Notes under the pieces: model-generated
Databases searched by the model: none
What the model was told of the DNA's origin: nothing
What the model saw: the letters and a program-made list of their open reading frames with translations, nothing else
Made by a program: the position numbers and the translations under genes
Source: Pectobacterium polonicum
GTDB taxonomy: Bacteria; Pseudomonadota; Gammaproteobacteria; Enterobacterales; Enterobacteriaceae
Reading direction: 5' to 3'
DNA length: 64,000 bases
Assembly (NCBI RefSeq): GCF_005497185.1
Contig: NZ_RJTN01000011.1
Coordinates: 1 to 64,000, forward strand
Shown: piece by piece, positions 1-9,674 of the stretch
Layout of the letters: every line of letters starts with the position of its first letter
Numbering within the stretch: position 1 is the first letter of the stretch

Positions 1-549
<549 letters not shown>

Positions 550-680
550 ACAACACCGAAGGTGTTTTGAGTGATGATGACTCATAGAGACATGTTTTGA
601 TATTTAGCTTGTTCAAAGATTGGTTCTGATGGTTGTGCGAGAGCGTGAGCGAAGCATGACGGTTGGAATGAAACAGAATT

Positions 681-800
681 TGCCTGGCGGCGATAGCGCG
701 GTGGTCCCACCTGACCCCATGCCGAACTCAGAAGTGAAACGCCGTAGCGCCGATGGTAGTGTGGGGCTTCCCCATGTGAGAGTAGGGAACTGCCAGGCAT
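681..800 (+). rRNA. rrf: 5S ribosomal RNA
   Basis: This is a complete 120-nt 5S rRNA. It starts TGCCTGGCGG and ends with the complementary CTGCCAGGCAT, so the terminal helix I can be paired by eye. Internal landmarks such as CCACCTGACCCCATGCCGA are intact. It lies 131 nt after the 23S end and is followed directly by the operon terminator. Ends are set by comparison with the E. coli molecule. Confidence 0.97.
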
Positions 801-811
801 CAAATAAGTGG

Positions 812-841
812 AAAGCCTCTGTCGCAAGACAGGGGCTTTTT
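812..841 (+). terminator. rRNA operon terminator
   Basis: A perfect 12-bp stem, AAAGCCTCTGTC / GACAGGGGCTTT apart from one G-T pair, surrounds a GCAA tetraloop. It ends in TTTTT, a classic Rho-independent terminator 11 nt after the 5S gene. Confidence 0.93.
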
Positions 842-998
842 GCTATGGGACATTTGGCGAAATTTAATGGCGGCAATCCTGTGGCTATCCGTATCGCATA
901 GTGATTATGCGGCGTAGGGACGATTCTTGAAGTGTAGAAATCCGTTGTTTATCCGGAATGACCCACTAGGTTAGTGTAAATGGTAGCCTTCTTTGCAC

Positions 999-1520
999 TT
1001 ATAGACGGCTATTTTGAAGCCATTGGTGGATAAAATTAGCCACCTGCTCTGGCTGATTGATATCAAGCACTGGGAGTATGGTATCTGTCTCAGAGTCTGC
1101 TGCAATCGCGATGACATATTCATCGATCAAATCACTTAATTCCCTACCCAATGATTGACGAAATAAGGCTATTTTAGCGATCTTCTCGTGTTTAAACCCC
1201 TCAACCAGCACCAGGTCGAGAGTTGATGCATCCATTTTCCCAGCTAGATCGTAAATGTTTGGCTCTTCCTGCTTAGGCGTCTCCGTCATCAGCGCCCACC
1301 TTTGGCTGCTGGCAACAATGGTTTGTGCTGCGCCTGCCTTACGTAGCTCATAGCTATCTTTACCTGGCGTATCAATATCCATTTGATGATGCGTATGTTT
1401 AATGAGTCCGACTCGAATACCATGATTAGTCAGTAGAGGAATGACATGTTTAAGCAATGTCGTTTTACCTGTACCACTATAAGCAGCAAAAGCGAGCAGG
1501 GGGACACGATTAGGGTTCAT
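999..1520 (-). CDS. mobB: Molybdopterin-guanine dinucleotide biosynthesis adaptor MobB
   Basis: 173 residues. MobB is a GTP-binding accessory protein that assists MobA in attaching GMP to molybdopterin in the cytoplasm. It is helpful rather than essential for making the bis-MGD cofactor of respiratory molybdoenzymes. The N-terminus carries a P-loop, A-Y-S-G-T-G-K-T (residues 13-20), right after a hydrophobic beta strand. The central LVLVEGFKHEK stretch is typical of the family. The ATG at 1520 overlaps the end of mobA by 11 nt, so the two genes form a translationally linked operon, as in E. coli next to rrnA. Length is normal. Confidence 0.95.
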   Translation of the reverse strand: MNPNRVPLLAFAAYSGTGKTTLLKHVIPLLTNHGIRVGLIKHTHHQMDIDTPGKDSYELRKAGAAQTIVASSQRWALMTETPKQEEPNIYDLAGKMDASTLDLVLVEGFKHEKIAKIALFRQSLGRELSDLIDEYVIAIAADSETDTILPVLDINQPEQVANFIHQWLQNSRL

Positions 1521-2088
1521 GGCGTTGCTCTTCCCAGTTAGATAAGTCTTCAGGAGCGTTCATATTGCGAAAGGCTTCGGGTTGATCGCTAAATGAAACC
1601 GTTTTTGCCCCGACCTGTTCCATAAATAGCATTAATTTACGGTTTCCTAGATGCAGATAAGTTTCCAATGGTTCAATAAGGCTTTTACTGATTAAGAGTA
1701 ATGTGGGATGCGAACGCTCCCCATCGGTGACATAAGCGGCATTTTCCTCCCCACGTGCTTGCCATAAGCGGTGCACCAAGTCGATAGGGAAGGCCGGAAC
1801 ATCACAAGGGACGAATACCACCCATTCGGACGTGGATGCATGTAATCCACTCAGGATGCCAGCCAGCGGGCCAGGAAAGGTTTTATCGACGTCACCAATA
1901 ATGCGGCACCCGCTTTGTGCATATACATCCTGATTGCGGTTGGCGCTGATGATGACCTCGTCAACCTGTGTTTTAAGTCGAGACAGGGCGTGTTGATATA
2001 GCGGTACACCGTTTAGTGTTATCAGACCTTTATCATGCCCGCCCATGCGCGTTGCACGTCCGCCCGCGAGAATAACGCCTGTAATCAT
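1510..2088 (-). CDS. mobA: Molybdenum cofactor guanylyltransferase MobA
   Basis: 192 residues from the chosen ATG. MobA transfers GMP from GTP to molybdopterin to give the guanine dinucleotide form of the cofactor. The nucleotide-binding signature LAGG-x3-RMGG-x-DKG lies at residues 7-21. A PGPLAGI motif and the FVPCDVP metal-binding aspartate follow in the expected order. A longer reading frame begins with a TTG four codons upstream, but E. coli MobA aligns best from MITGVILAGG and a GGGA sits upstream of that ATG, so 2088 was chosen. First gene of the mobA-mobB pair. Confidence 0.95.
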   Translation of the reverse strand: MITGVILAGGRATRMGGHDKGLITLNGVPLYQHALSRLKTQVDEVIISANRNQDVYAQSGCRIIGDVDKTFPGPLAGILSGLHASTSEWVVFVPCDVPAFPIDLVHRLWQARGEENAAYVTDGERSHPTLLLISKSLIEPLETYLHLGNRKLMLFMEQVGAKTVSFSDQPEAFRNMNAPEDLSNWEEQRHEP

Positions 2089-2300
2089 TTCACGTCCCAA
2101 TTATCTATGCCCACTTTTCTTTGTACGAAAGCCTATGAGGGAGGAACCATACATTATTCTCTGAAAACTTTCACAGAAGACCAAGTTCTTTCCTCATGTG
2201 CGCAAGGCTGTTATTTTTATCGCTATATATTCAACATTACTCAAGCTGTTTTCTACTTCTTGAAATTTATTGAGTACAAACCGTTTTTAAGGAGAAAAAA

Positions 2301-2570
2301 ATGAAATGTCACCGTGTTAATGAGCTGATAGAGCTGCTGCATCCAGCCTGGCAAAAAGAGCCCGATTTAAACCTAGTGCAATTTTTACAAAACCTTGCAC
2401 AGGAGGCAGGGTTCGAGGGGCAGTTAAACGAACTAACTGATGATATCCTTATTTACCATCTGAAAATGCGTGATGCAGATAAAGAACAAGTCATTCCCGG
2501 TCTAAAGAAAGACTACGAGGAAGATTTCAAAACAGCTTTGCTGCGTGCCCGTGGGGTTATTAAAGACTAG
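2301..2570 (+). CDS. yihD: YihD family protein
   Basis: 89 residues, a small soluble protein of the YihD (DUF1040) family, conserved in enterobacteria but without an established function. The sequence is almost collinear with E. coli YihD from [13 protein letters not shown] to the end. AAGGAGA stands 7-13 nt upstream of the ATG, a strong ribosome binding site. As in E. coli it lies between mobA, which points away, and srkA-dsbA. The 200-nt gap to mobA must hold two divergent promoters. No signal peptide or membrane segment is visible. Confidence 0.93.
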   Translation: MKCHRVNELIELLHPAWQKEPDLNLVQFLQNLAQEAGFEGQLNELTDDILIYHLKMRDADKEQVIPGLKKDYEEDFKTALLRARGVIKD

Positions 2571-2648
2571 TGAAAAGAAATAACACGTTCATGATGCTAA
2601 CTATTTTACGCGTATATCTTATGCCGCCTCAGGCCATTTGTGGCTGCG

Positions 2649-3635
2649 ATGAATAGCTCGGTATTTAACTTCCAGACACTGTTCCCAGATTTGATTGTGG
2701 ATGCCTTGTTGGATGTCGGGCTGCGCGTTGATTCCGGTCTGACGGCATTAAATAGCTATGAAAACCGGGTGTATCAATTCGCTGATGAAGATCGTAAACG
2801 ATTCGTGGTGAAATTTTATCGCCCGGAACGGTGGAGCGCGGCGCAAATTGTGGAAGAACACACTTTTGCCCAACAATTGGCAGAAGATGAAGTTCCTATC
2901 GTCGCGCCTGTTTTTCTTAATGGGCAGACGTTGAATGTCTATGAAGGATTTCATTTTGCCGTATTCCCTAGTATGGGGGGCCGACAGTATGAGATGGATA
3001 ATGAAGATCAGCTAGAGTGGGTCGGCCGTTTTCTCGGACGCATTCACCAGACGGGGCAGAAATCGTTATTCACCGAGCGACCGACGATCGGGGTAAATGA
3101 ATATTTGCATGAACCTTATCGGCTGTTGGAGACATGTCCGCTAATACCGAAAATACATCGACATAATTTTTTACAGGCAACTCGTCAACTGATTGATACA
3201 GTTGAAACTTATTGGCACAGCGACTGGCGTCCATTGCGTTTGCATGGGGATTGTCACCCAGGAAATATTTTGTGGCGTGATGGCCCGCTATTTGTTGATT
3301 TGGATGATGCTCGCAATGGCCCGGCAATACAGGATTTATGGATGCTGTTGCATGGTGACCGCCGTGAACAACGTATTCAATTGGATATCTTATTAGAGGC
3401 TTATAGTGAATTTTCGGATTTTCAGGAGAAAGAACTGGCGTTGATTGAACCTCTTCGTGCGATGCGACAGGTTTATTATCTGGCTTGGGTTGCGCGTCGT
3501 TGGGAAGACCCTGCTTTTCCGAAAAATTTCCCTTGGATGACGGATGCTGATTTCTGGTTGAAGCAAACGGCAATATTTATTGGGCAAACTCAACTGCTAC
3601 AGGAGCCTCCTCTACAGTTGATGCCCATGTACTGA
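2649..3635 (+). CDS. srkA: Stress response kinase SrkA (YihE/RdoA)
   Basis: 328 residues. SrkA is a Ser/Thr protein kinase with an aminoglycoside-phosphotransferase/choline-kinase fold. In E. coli it is part of the Cpx envelope stress regulon and counters stress-induced death. The catalytic loop LHGDCHPGN and the metal-binding VDLDDARNGP segment are both intact in the C-terminal half. The reading frame opens three codons earlier with a GTG, but the family aligns from the ATG at 2649 (MNSSVFNFQTL). It lies 24 nt upstream of dsbA, and the two form an operon in E. coli, linking a Cpx-controlled kinase with a periplasmic folding factor. Confidence 0.94.
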   Translation: MNSSVFNFQTLFPDLIVDALLDVGLRVDSGLTALNSYENRVYQFADEDRKRFVVKFYRPERWSAAQIVEEHTFAQQLAEDEVPIVAPVFLNGQTLNVYEGFHFAVFPSMGGRQYEMDNEDQLEWVGRFLGRIHQTGQKSLFTERPTIGVNEYLHEPYRLLETCPLIPKIHRHNFLQATRQLIDTVETYWHSDWRPLRLHGDCHPGNILWRDGPLFVDLDDARNGPAIQDLWMLLHGDRREQRIQLDILLEAYSEFSDFQEKELALIEPLRAMRQVYYLAWVARRWEDPAFPKNFPWMTDADFWLKQTAIFIGQTQLLQEPPLQLMPMY

Positions 3636-3659
3636 AATTAAATGGAGAGAGTTAAATTT

Positions 3660-4283
3660 ATGAAAAGATTATGGCTTGCGCTGATTGGTGCCGTTCTGGC
3701 ATTTAGTGCCTCTGCTGCAGAGTTTTCTGACGGTAAGCAATATGTAGAATTAGATAAACCTGCAACCCAAGAGCCGCAGGTTCTCGAGTTTTTCTCATTC
3801 TATTGTCCGCACTGCTATCAATTTGAACAAGTTTACCATGTCCCGGATGCAGTAAAAAAAGCGCTGCCGGAGGGAGTGAAGATGACGCGTTATCATGTGG
3901 ATTTCTTGGGCCCATTGGGTAAAAACCTGACGCAGGCTTGGGCTGTGGCCATGGCGCTGGGCGTGGAAGATAAAATCACCCCGCTGATGTTTGATGCCGT
4001 CCAGAAAACACAGACCGTACAAAAACCGGAAGATATTCGCGCTGTCTTTGTAAAAGCTGGTGTGAGTGCGGAAGAATTTGATGGTGCCCTGAATAGTTTT
4101 GTTGTGAAATCTCTGGTTGCCCAGCAAGAAAAAGCGGCTGCAGATTTACAATTACGTGGTGTTCCAGCGATGTTCGTTAATGGCAAATATATGATCAAGA
4201 ACGATGGTCTTGATACTAGTTCAATGGACGCTTACGTAAAACAGTATGCTGATGTGGTGAAATTCCTCATTACTAAAAAGTAA
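3660..4283 (+). CDS. dsbA: Thiol:disulfide interchange protein DsbA
   Basis: 207 residues, the periplasmic oxidase that puts disulfide bonds into secreted proteins and is re-oxidised by DsbB. Residues 1-20 are a Sec signal peptide ending ASAA before EFSDG. The thioredoxin-fold active site C49-P-H-C52 and the cis-proline loop GVPAMF are intact. An in-frame ATG at 3642 lies upstream, but a GGAGAG ribosome site overlaps it and the signal peptide starts properly at 3660. In plant pathogens DsbA is needed for disulfide-containing extracellular enzymes, including secreted pectate lyases. Co-transcribed with srkA. Confidence 0.96.
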   Translation: MKRLWLALIGAVLAFSASAAEFSDGKQYVELDKPATQEPQVLEFFSFYCPHCYQFEQVYHVPDAVKKALPEGVKMTRYHVDFLGPLGKNLTQAWAVAMALGVEDKITPLMFDAVQKTQTVQKPEDIRAVFVKAGVSAEEFDGALNSFVVKSLVAQQEKAAADLQLRGVPAMFVNGKYMIKNDGLDTSSMDAYVKQYADVVKFLITKK

Positions 4284-4289
4284 TCACTT

Positions 4290-4320
4290 ATGAGCCATGC
4301 GGGTTAATCGCATGGCTCAT
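4290..4320 (+). terminator. Hairpin after dsbA, probable terminator
   Basis: A perfect 12-bp stem, ATGAGCCATGCG / CGCATGGCTCAT, with a 7-nt loop lies 7 nt after the dsbA stop. No T-run follows because an ERIC element starts exactly at its right foot. The element may have landed on, or replaced, the original U-tract. Confidence 0.6.
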
Positions 4321-4501
4321 ACCCGTAATACTTCAAGCTGTTTGTGCGTTGGCTGCCTTTACTCACCTCAGTCATTTACCTGAATTAGCTCCTGGGGATG
4401 AAATGAGAGATATCTTGTCTCTCACCGAAGGCCAGCCGCTGGCTGGTCAAATTTGTTCACGCAGTTGCCGTCTTCACGCAAATCGAATTATTTAGGGTAT
4501 T
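4319..4501. repeat. ERIC (IRU) element carrying an internal insertion
   Basis: The ends (ACCCGTAATACTTCAAGCTG on the left, GAATTATTTAGGGTAT on the right) and the core around 4360-4400 match the other two ERIC copies in this window. Those copies are 127 bp, while this one is about 183 bp. The extra ~56 bp starts after CTCCTGGGGAT and contains its own hairpin-prone words (GAGAGATATCTTGTCTCTC; CCAGCCGCTGGCTGG). ERIC variants with an internal insert are known in enterobacteria. It lies between dsbA and the polA promoter region. Confidence 0.85.
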
Positions 4502-4691
4502 GCTTTAAGCCGTTCACTCTTTTATATCTTACGCCCATAATATCTATTTATCTTTTGGTTTATATCCACAAATTTGATGACAGTTTGTTATGCATGAAAA
4601 ACAAACGAGTTATATTATAACGTTATGAATTTAATGAATATAAAATAACGCTATCAGATAAAAGGATAAATTAATAATTACGCAAATAAAA

Positions 4692-4712
4692 CTATTCACA
4701 AAGTTATCCACA
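4692..4712 (+). promoter_or_regulatory. Candidate DnaA boxes upstream of polA
   Basis: TTATCCACA at 4704-4712 is a perfect DnaA box. CTATTCACA at 4692-4700 differs from consensus by one base and lies 3 nt before it in the same orientation. They lie in an AT-rich stretch about 120 nt before polA. DnaA has been reported to stimulate polA expression in E. coli, so a regulatory role is plausible. It is not shown by sequence alone. Confidence 0.55.
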
Positions 4713-4830
4713 GGAAGATCTTGCGAGGCTCCATGCAAAATCAACCGATATCTTACGTTAAGGATCGTCTCTTTCTCTGACCTATGGCATGCTTAGCGCT
4801 ATGACAGACTAACAACGATCACGGCAGGCT

Positions 4831-7620
4831 ATGGCTCAGATTGCAGAAAACCCTTTAATACTGGTAGACGGTTCATCCTATTTGTATCGTGCGTATCACG
4901 CTTTCCCCCCGTTAACAAACAGCGCGGGAGAAGCAACCGGTGCAATGTATGGCGTATTGAATATGCTACGCAGTTTGCTGCTGCAATATAGCCCCAGCCA
5001 CGTTGCCGTTGTTTTTGATGCGAAAGGGAAAACGTTTCGCGATGAGTTATTCGAAAACTATAAAGCTCACCGCCCACCTATGCCGGAGGATCTACGCGAA
5101 CAGATAGAACCTCTACATAATATGGTGAAAGCAATGGGGTTGCCGCTTTTGGCGGTATCCGGTGTAGAAGCGGACGATGTCATTGGTACACTCGCGGTGC
5201 AGGCGGAAAAAGCGGGTAAGTCGGTGCTGATTAGTACCGGCGATAAGGATATGGCACAGCTTGTGACGCCGAGCGTGACGCTCATTAATACCATGAACAA
5301 CACCATTCTTGGCCCACAGGAAGTGTGTGATAAATATGGTATTCCTCCTGATCTGATTATCGATTTCCTCGCGTTGATGGGAGATGCATCGGATAACATT
5401 CCCGGTGTGCCTGGTGTAGGTGAAAAAACGGCTCAGGCGCTATTGCAAGGGCTTGGCGGGCTGGATTCACTCTATGCCAATCTTGATAAAATTGCCGGGC
5501 TTTCCTTCCGTGGCGCGAAAACCATGGCGCCGAAGCTAGAACAGCATAAAGAAGTGGCCTACCTCTCTTATCAGCTTGCCACCATTAAAACGGATGTTGA
5601 GCTGGAACTTAGCTGCGATCAGCTCACTGTTAACGAGCTGGATGTGGATGAACTGCATCGCCTCTTTTCCCGTTATGAGTTTAAGCGCTGGTTATCAGAT
5701 ATTGAATCAGGCACCTGGATGCAGGGTAAAAAGAGCAGCCAGCCAGCTCAGGTCATAGGTAACGTGGTAGTTGAGCAGGCTGCTGAAGAAGATAATGCGC
5801 CTACGCTTTCTGCCGATGGTTATGTCACTATTCTCGATGAAAAAACGCTGCTGGATTGGGTTGAGCGTTTAAAACAGGCTGAAGTTTTCGCTTTTGATAC
5901 AGAAACCGACGGGCTGGATACGCTCACCGCCAATCTGATTGGTTTGTCATTTGCGATTAAGCCCGGTGAAGCGGCTTATTTACCGCTGGCGCATGATTAT
6001 TTGGATGCGCCGGAGCAGTTGGATCGCGCCACGGTATTGGCATTGTTTAAACCGCTGCTGGAAGATGAGAAGCTGCTTAAGATTGGTCAGAATCTCAAAT
6101 TTGATAAAGGCGTGATGCAACGGTATGACATCGATTTACGCGGCATCGCGTTTGATACCATGTTGGAATCTTATGTACTCGACAGCGTGGCGGGCCGTCA
6201 CGATATGGATAGTCTGGCCGAACGCTATCTGAGCCACAAAACCATTACCTTTGAAGAGATCGCGGGTAAGGGAAAAAATCAGCTGACGTTTAATCAGATT
6301 GCGCTGGAACAGGCTGGGCCTTATGCGGCCGAGGATGCGGATGTTACGCTGCATCTGCACCAGAAGCTCTGGGGGAAACTCCAGCCGCATACCGATCTGT
6401 GCCAGGTTTTCCAGACTATTGATATGCCACTGGTGCCAGTTTTATCCCGCATCGAGCGTACGGGCGTGCTAATCGATCCCGCGATTCTGGCAGAACACTC
6501 AAAAGAGCTAACGACTCGTTTGGCGGAGCTGGAAACAGCAGCGTATGAGTTGGCGGGTGAAGAGTTCAATCTCTCATCGACCAAGCAGCTACAGGGCATT
6601 CTGTATGAAAAGCAAAAGCTGCCGATTCTGAAGAAAACGCCAAAAGGCGCACCATCAACCAATGAGGAAGTGCTGGCTGAACTGGCGCTGGATTACCCTC
6701 TGCCGAAGCTGATTCTGGAATATCGTGGTTTAGCCAAGCTGAAATCTACTTACACCGATAAGCTGCCGCTGATGATCAATCCGGCGACGAAGCGTGTGCA
6801 TACGTCTTATCATCAGGCTGTTACTGCAACCGGGCGTTTGTCTTCCAGCGATCCTAACTTGCAAAATATCCCAGTGCGTAACGACGAAGGGCGCCGTATT
6901 CGCCAGGCATTTATTGCACCTAAGGGCTACAGCATTGTTGCCGCTGACTACTCGCAAATTGAGCTGCGTATTATGGCACATCTATCGGGAGATAAAGGGC
7001 TGTTGAATGCGTTCGCAAACGGATTGGATATCCACCGGGCAACGGCGTCAGAAGTGTTTGGCATCGCGCTGGATAAGGTGACATCAGAGCAGCGTCGTAG
7101 TGCGAAAGCGATCAATTTCGGTCTGATCTACGGCATGAGCGCATTTGGCTTATCGCGTCAGTTGAATATTCCCCGTAGCGAATCGCAGAAATACATGAAT
7201 CTGTATTTTGAACGTTACCCTGGTGTGCAGGATTACATGGAACGGACGCGCCAACAGGCCGCAGAACATGGCTATGTGTCTACATTGGATGGTCGCCGTC
7301 TCTACCTGCCAGATATCCATTCGCGTAATGCGATGGCGCGTAAAGGCGCTGAACGTGCGGCGATTAACGCCCCGATGCAAGGCACCGCTGCTGATATTAT
7401 TAAGAAAGCGATGATCGCGATTGACGACTGGCTACAGAAAGAGGCGCCGAAGGTGAAGATGATCATGCAGGTTCACGATGAGCTGGTTTTCGAGATCCAC
7501 GATTCGGTTATTGAGGAATCTATTAGTAAAATCAAAGTATTAATGGAAGGTTGTATGCAATTGAATGTTCCGTTGCAGGTAGACATCGGTACAGGTATGA
7601 ACTGGGATCAAGCACATTAA
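4831..7620 (+). CDS. polA: DNA polymerase I
   Basis: 929 residues, one more than E. coli Pol I. It fills gaps and removes RNA primers during replication and repair. Domains in order: 5'-3' exonuclease (about 1-290), proofreading 3'-5' exonuclease (about 325-520, with D356-T-E358 as first metal ligands), and family A polymerase (about 520-929, with catalytic D706 in [11 protein letters not shown] and D883 in QVHDELVFE). All catalytic residues are present, so the enzyme should be fully active. The least conserved stretch is the linker around residues 295-325. It is flanked upstream by DnaA-box candidates and downstream by the Spot 42 RNA gene, as in E. coli. Confidence 0.98.
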   Translation: MAQIAENPLILVDGSSYLYRAYHAFPPLTNSAGEATGAMYGVLNMLRSLLLQYSPSHVAVVFDAKGKTFRDELFENYKAHRPPMPEDLREQIEPLHNMVKAMGLPLLAVSGVEADDVIGTLAVQAEKAGKSVLISTGDKDMAQLVTPSVTLINTMNNTILGPQEVCDKYGIPPDLIIDFLALMGDASDNIPGVPGVGEKTAQALLQGLGGLDSLYANLDKIAGLSFRGAKTMAPKLEQHKEVAYLSYQLATIKTDVELELSCDQLTVNELDVDELHRLFSRYEFKRWLSDIESGTWMQGKKSSQPAQVIGNVVVEQAAEEDNAPTLSADGYVTILDEKTLLDWVERLKQAEVFAFDTETDGLDTLTANLIGLSFAIKPGEAAYLPLAHDYLDAPEQLDRATVLALFKPLLEDEKLLKIGQNLKFDKGVMQRYDIDLRGIAFDTMLESYVLDSVAGRHDMDSLAERYLSHKTITFEEIAGKGKNQLTFNQIALEQAGPYAAEDADVTLHLHQKLWGKLQPHTDLCQVFQTIDMPLVPVLSRIERTGVLIDPAILAEHSKELTTRLAELETAAYELAGEEFNLSSTKQLQGILYEKQKLPILKKTPKGAPSTNEEVLAELALDYPLPKLILEYRGLAKLKSTYTDKLPLMINPATKRVHTSYHQAVTATGRLSSSDPNLQNIPVRNDEGRRIRQAFIAPKGYSIVAADYSQIELRIMAHLSGDKGLLNAFANGLDIHRATASEVFGIALDKVTSEQRRSAKAINFGLIYGMSAFGLSRQLNIPRSESQKYMNLYFERYPGVQDYMERTRQQAAEHGYVSTLDGRRLYLPDIHSRNAMARKGAERAAINAPMQGTAADIIKKAMIAIDDWLQKEAPKVKMIMQVHDELVFEIHDSVIEESISKIKVLMEGCMQLNVPLQVDIGTGMNWDQAH

Positions 7621-7764
7621 TGGCCGATTCTTATGCTATTTCTGTAATTAAATAACAGTATTGTGTGACCTGGTTTAACTTTGTGTAATCGATAACCATT
7701 TTCTATGAAAGTAAACAACAAAAAAGCCTTTGTTCCCGTGAAAAAATAGGGTAGAGTTAAAGAC

Positions 7765-7870
7765 GTAGGGTACAGAGGTAAGATGTTCTATCTTTCAGAC
7801 CTTTTACTTCACGTAATCGGATTTGGCTGAATATTAGCCGCCCCGCTCAGTTTTGAGCGGGGCGTTTTTT
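7765..7870 (+). ncRNA. spf: Spot 42 small regulatory RNA
   Basis: A ~106-nt Hfq-type sRNA gene downstream of polA, its conserved location. It starts GTAGGGTACAGAGGTAAGAT and is nearly identical to the E. coli RNA through the unstructured targeting regions to GGATTTGGCTGAATATT. It ends in a GC-rich terminator (GCCCCGCTCA / TGAGCGGGGC) followed by TTTTTT. In E. coli it is repressed by CRP-cAMP and represses genes for secondary carbon sources such as galK. The spacer before the terminator stem is two bases shorter than in E. coli. Confidence 0.95.
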
Positions 7871-8034
7871 ATGGGCTTTATCCAAGGTTTTTGCCCTCAA
7901 AACGCCAATAGCTGCCTGGTAGACAGCAATGTATCAGCACGGTTTCGAGTGTGGAAGAACGTCTCTGGTGGGGGATTATCGCGGGAAAGTGGGTACGTGA
8001 TGAGAGTAATGATACTCTGCACCACGTGAAAGGA

Positions 8035-8670
8035 TTATTCTGCTTCTTGTTCTTCTTCAGCGTGTGGCAGCGTGCTGAACCAGTTATCCAATTTCTGCCG
8101 TAGTTTATCGACGCCGAGTTTTTTCAGTGACGAAAATGCCTCAACCTGAATATCACCCATAAATGGCACGACAGCCTCGCGAACCATATGCAACTGTGTC
8201 TTACGTGCACCTGAAGCCAGCTTATCGGCTTTGGTCAGTAGTACTAAGACCGGAAGCTCGACATCGACTGCCCACTGAATCATTTGCTGATCGAGATCTT
8301 TCAAAGGATGACGAATATCCATAAGCACAACCAGGCCCTTTAGGCTGTTACGCTTTTGCAGATATTCACCGAGCGCACGTTGCCATTTGATCTTCATTTG
8401 CTCTGGCACTTCGGCATAACCATAGCCAGGGAGATCGACTAAACGCACGCCGTCTGCCACCTGGAACAGGTTAATCAACTGAGTACGGCCCGGCGTTTTA
8501 CTGGTTCGTGCCAGGTTCTTCTGGTTGGTCAACGTATTCAGCGCGCTGGATTTTCCGGCGTTAGAACGCCCAGCAAAGGCCACTTCAATACCGCTATCTG
8601 TTGCCAGATGGCGAATATCCGGGGCGCTGATGATAAAACGCGTCATGTGGTAGTTATATTGCTGGGTCAC
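8035..8670 (-). CDS. engB: Ribosome biogenesis GTPase EngB (YihA/YsxC)
   Basis: 211 residues. An essential small GTPase that helps assemble the large ribosomal subunit. The G1 motif GRSNAGKS is at residues 34-41. G3 (DLPGYG), G4 (TKAD) and the G5 region (SSLKK) follow in order, and the C-terminus is acidic. The frame is open for 27 codons further upstream from a TTG, but the protein aligns with E. coli YihA only from a GTG at 8670 ([12 protein letters not shown]), taken as the start. An internal ATG at residue 9 is a weaker alternative. In E. coli csrC lies between this gene and yihI; nothing like it is visible here. Confidence 0.93.
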   Translation of the reverse strand: MTQQYNYHMTRFIISAPDIRHLATDSGIEVAFAGRSNAGKSSALNTLTNQKNLARTSKTPGRTQLINLFQVADGVRLVDLPGYGYAEVPEQMKIKWQRALGEYLQKRNSLKGLVVLMDIRHPLKDLDQQMIQWAVDVELPVLVLLTKADKLASGARKTQLHMVREAVVPFMGDIQVEAFSSLKKLGVDKLRQKLDNWFSTLPHAEEEQEAE

Positions 8671-8873
8671 GATCGTTATCTCTGTCTGGATCTCTGTCTG
8701 GTTGGGGATTATACCTGTAACTGACGATAAAGGCGGTTTTATCTGCCTCAAAGTGCAGCAGACTGATATGAAAAGAAAAGCTTGGCCGTCTGATGTGGGC
8801 GCTTTTTTATTATCGGGCTTTCTGCTAGATTCCGCCGCACTTCCCTTATATCTGTGTACCTGAGAACAACATT

Positions 8874-9428
8874 ATGAACCGACCTGTCAAAGGGGCTGCC
8901 GACAAGGCAGAAAAGCCCAAAGTAAAAAGAAAATCCCGCGAAGAGCTGGAGCGTGAAGCTCGTGAGCGGAAAAAAGATAAAAAGCATCGTGGCAACGCGT
9001 CGGGTAGCCGAACTCAGGAAAAAGCGTCTACCGATCCGCGTTCTGGTCAGCGTAAAGTCGCCGATCCACGTATCGGCAGCAAAAAGCCTGTACAGCTTGG
9101 CGTGTTGGATAGCGCTATCGCTAAACCGAAGCCTAAGTCAAAGCCTTCTGAGCCCGTGGATAAAGTCGTTGCTGCCAAGCCGACAATGTCTCCAGAAGAA
9201 GAGCTGGAAATGTTAGAAAATGATGCGCGTCTGGATACCCTGTTGGATCGTCTGGATAGCGGTGAAACGCTGAGCGCCAAAGATCAGTCATGGGTTGACG
9301 AAACGCTGGATCGTATCGATATCCTGATGGAAGAGCTTGGAATCGAGCTGGGTGATGACGATGAAGAAGAGCAACAGGAAGACATGTTGCAGCTTTTAAA
9401 ACGTAATAACCCGAAAGATGCGTTCTAA
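8874..9428 (+). CDS. yihI: Der GTPase-activating protein YihI
   Basis: 184 residues. YihI stimulates the GTPase activity of Der (EngA) and so modulates 50S subunit assembly. The N-terminal ~100 residues are very rich in Lys, Arg and Ser, low-complexity and probably disordered. The C-terminal part has the conserved acidic helical segment ([20 protein letters not shown]) and an acidic [10 protein letters not shown] run. ATG at 8874. It stands next to engB, another ribosome-assembly GTPase, on the opposite strand, and is followed after 3 nt by a small membrane-protein gene in the same direction. Confidence 0.93.
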   Translation: MNRPVKGAADKAEKPKVKRKSREELEREARERKKDKKHRGNASGSRTQEKASTDPRSGQRKVADPRIGSKKPVQLGVLDSAIAKPKPKSKPSEPVDKVVAAKPTMSPEEELEMLENDARLDTLLDRLDSGETLSAKDQSWVDETLDRIDILMEELGIELGDDDEEEQQEDMLQLLKRNNPKDAF

Positions 9429-9431
9429 TCA

Positions 9432-9602
9432 ATGAAATGGCTGTTTCTGTTCCTGATATTGCTGGTTGCGTTTTATCTGCTCTGTCTGTTCAGTAAACTA
9501 TGGCTATTGTCGAAGCGTAAGCATCGGTTGCATCGCGCCCTGTTTAACGGGCGCATGAATCAGGTGCGACGCCCAAGACAAAAACGCCGGGAGCGTTTTT
9601 GA
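9432..9602 (+). CDS. Small single-pass membrane protein, 56 residues, unknown
   Basis: Not recognised. The ATG is 3 nt after the yihI stop and encodes 56 residues. One strongly hydrophobic helix at residues 3-20 (WLFLFLILLVAFYLLCLF) is followed by a tail with about 17 Lys/Arg in 30 residues ending KRRERF. This shape, with the basic part cytoplasmic, predicts an N-out/C-in membrane anchor that could touch RNA, ribosomes or acidic lipids. Tight coupling to yihI suggests co-translation with a ribosome-assembly factor. No separate ribosome binding site is obvious. hemN follows 72 nt later. Coding status is inferred from frame, hydrophobicity and spacing only. Confidence 0.6.
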   Translation: MKWLFLFLILLVAFYLLCLFSKLWLLSKRKHRLHRALFNGRMNQVRRPRQKRRERF

Positions 9603-9674
9603 ACGCCATTTTTGGATGATCTGAAGGAGGGGAAGGATAACCCACCGAGTAAAAACTGGAAGGAGTGAGCGAAT

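Noticed and set aside
550-680. tRNA gene in the 23S-5S spacer or after 5S
   Set aside because: No cloverleaf, TTCGA loop or CCA end could be found; only spacer helices and the operon terminator.
2035-2304. 89-codon plus-strand frame between mobA and yihD
   Set aside because: It starts inside mobA antisense, runs through an AT-rich promoter region and has no recognisable features.
8671-8873. Possible CsrC small RNA between engB and yihI, its E. coli position
   Set aside because: The gap is only ~200 bp and lacks the many GGA-bearing stem-loops of CsrC; no T-tailed terminator of the right type is visible.
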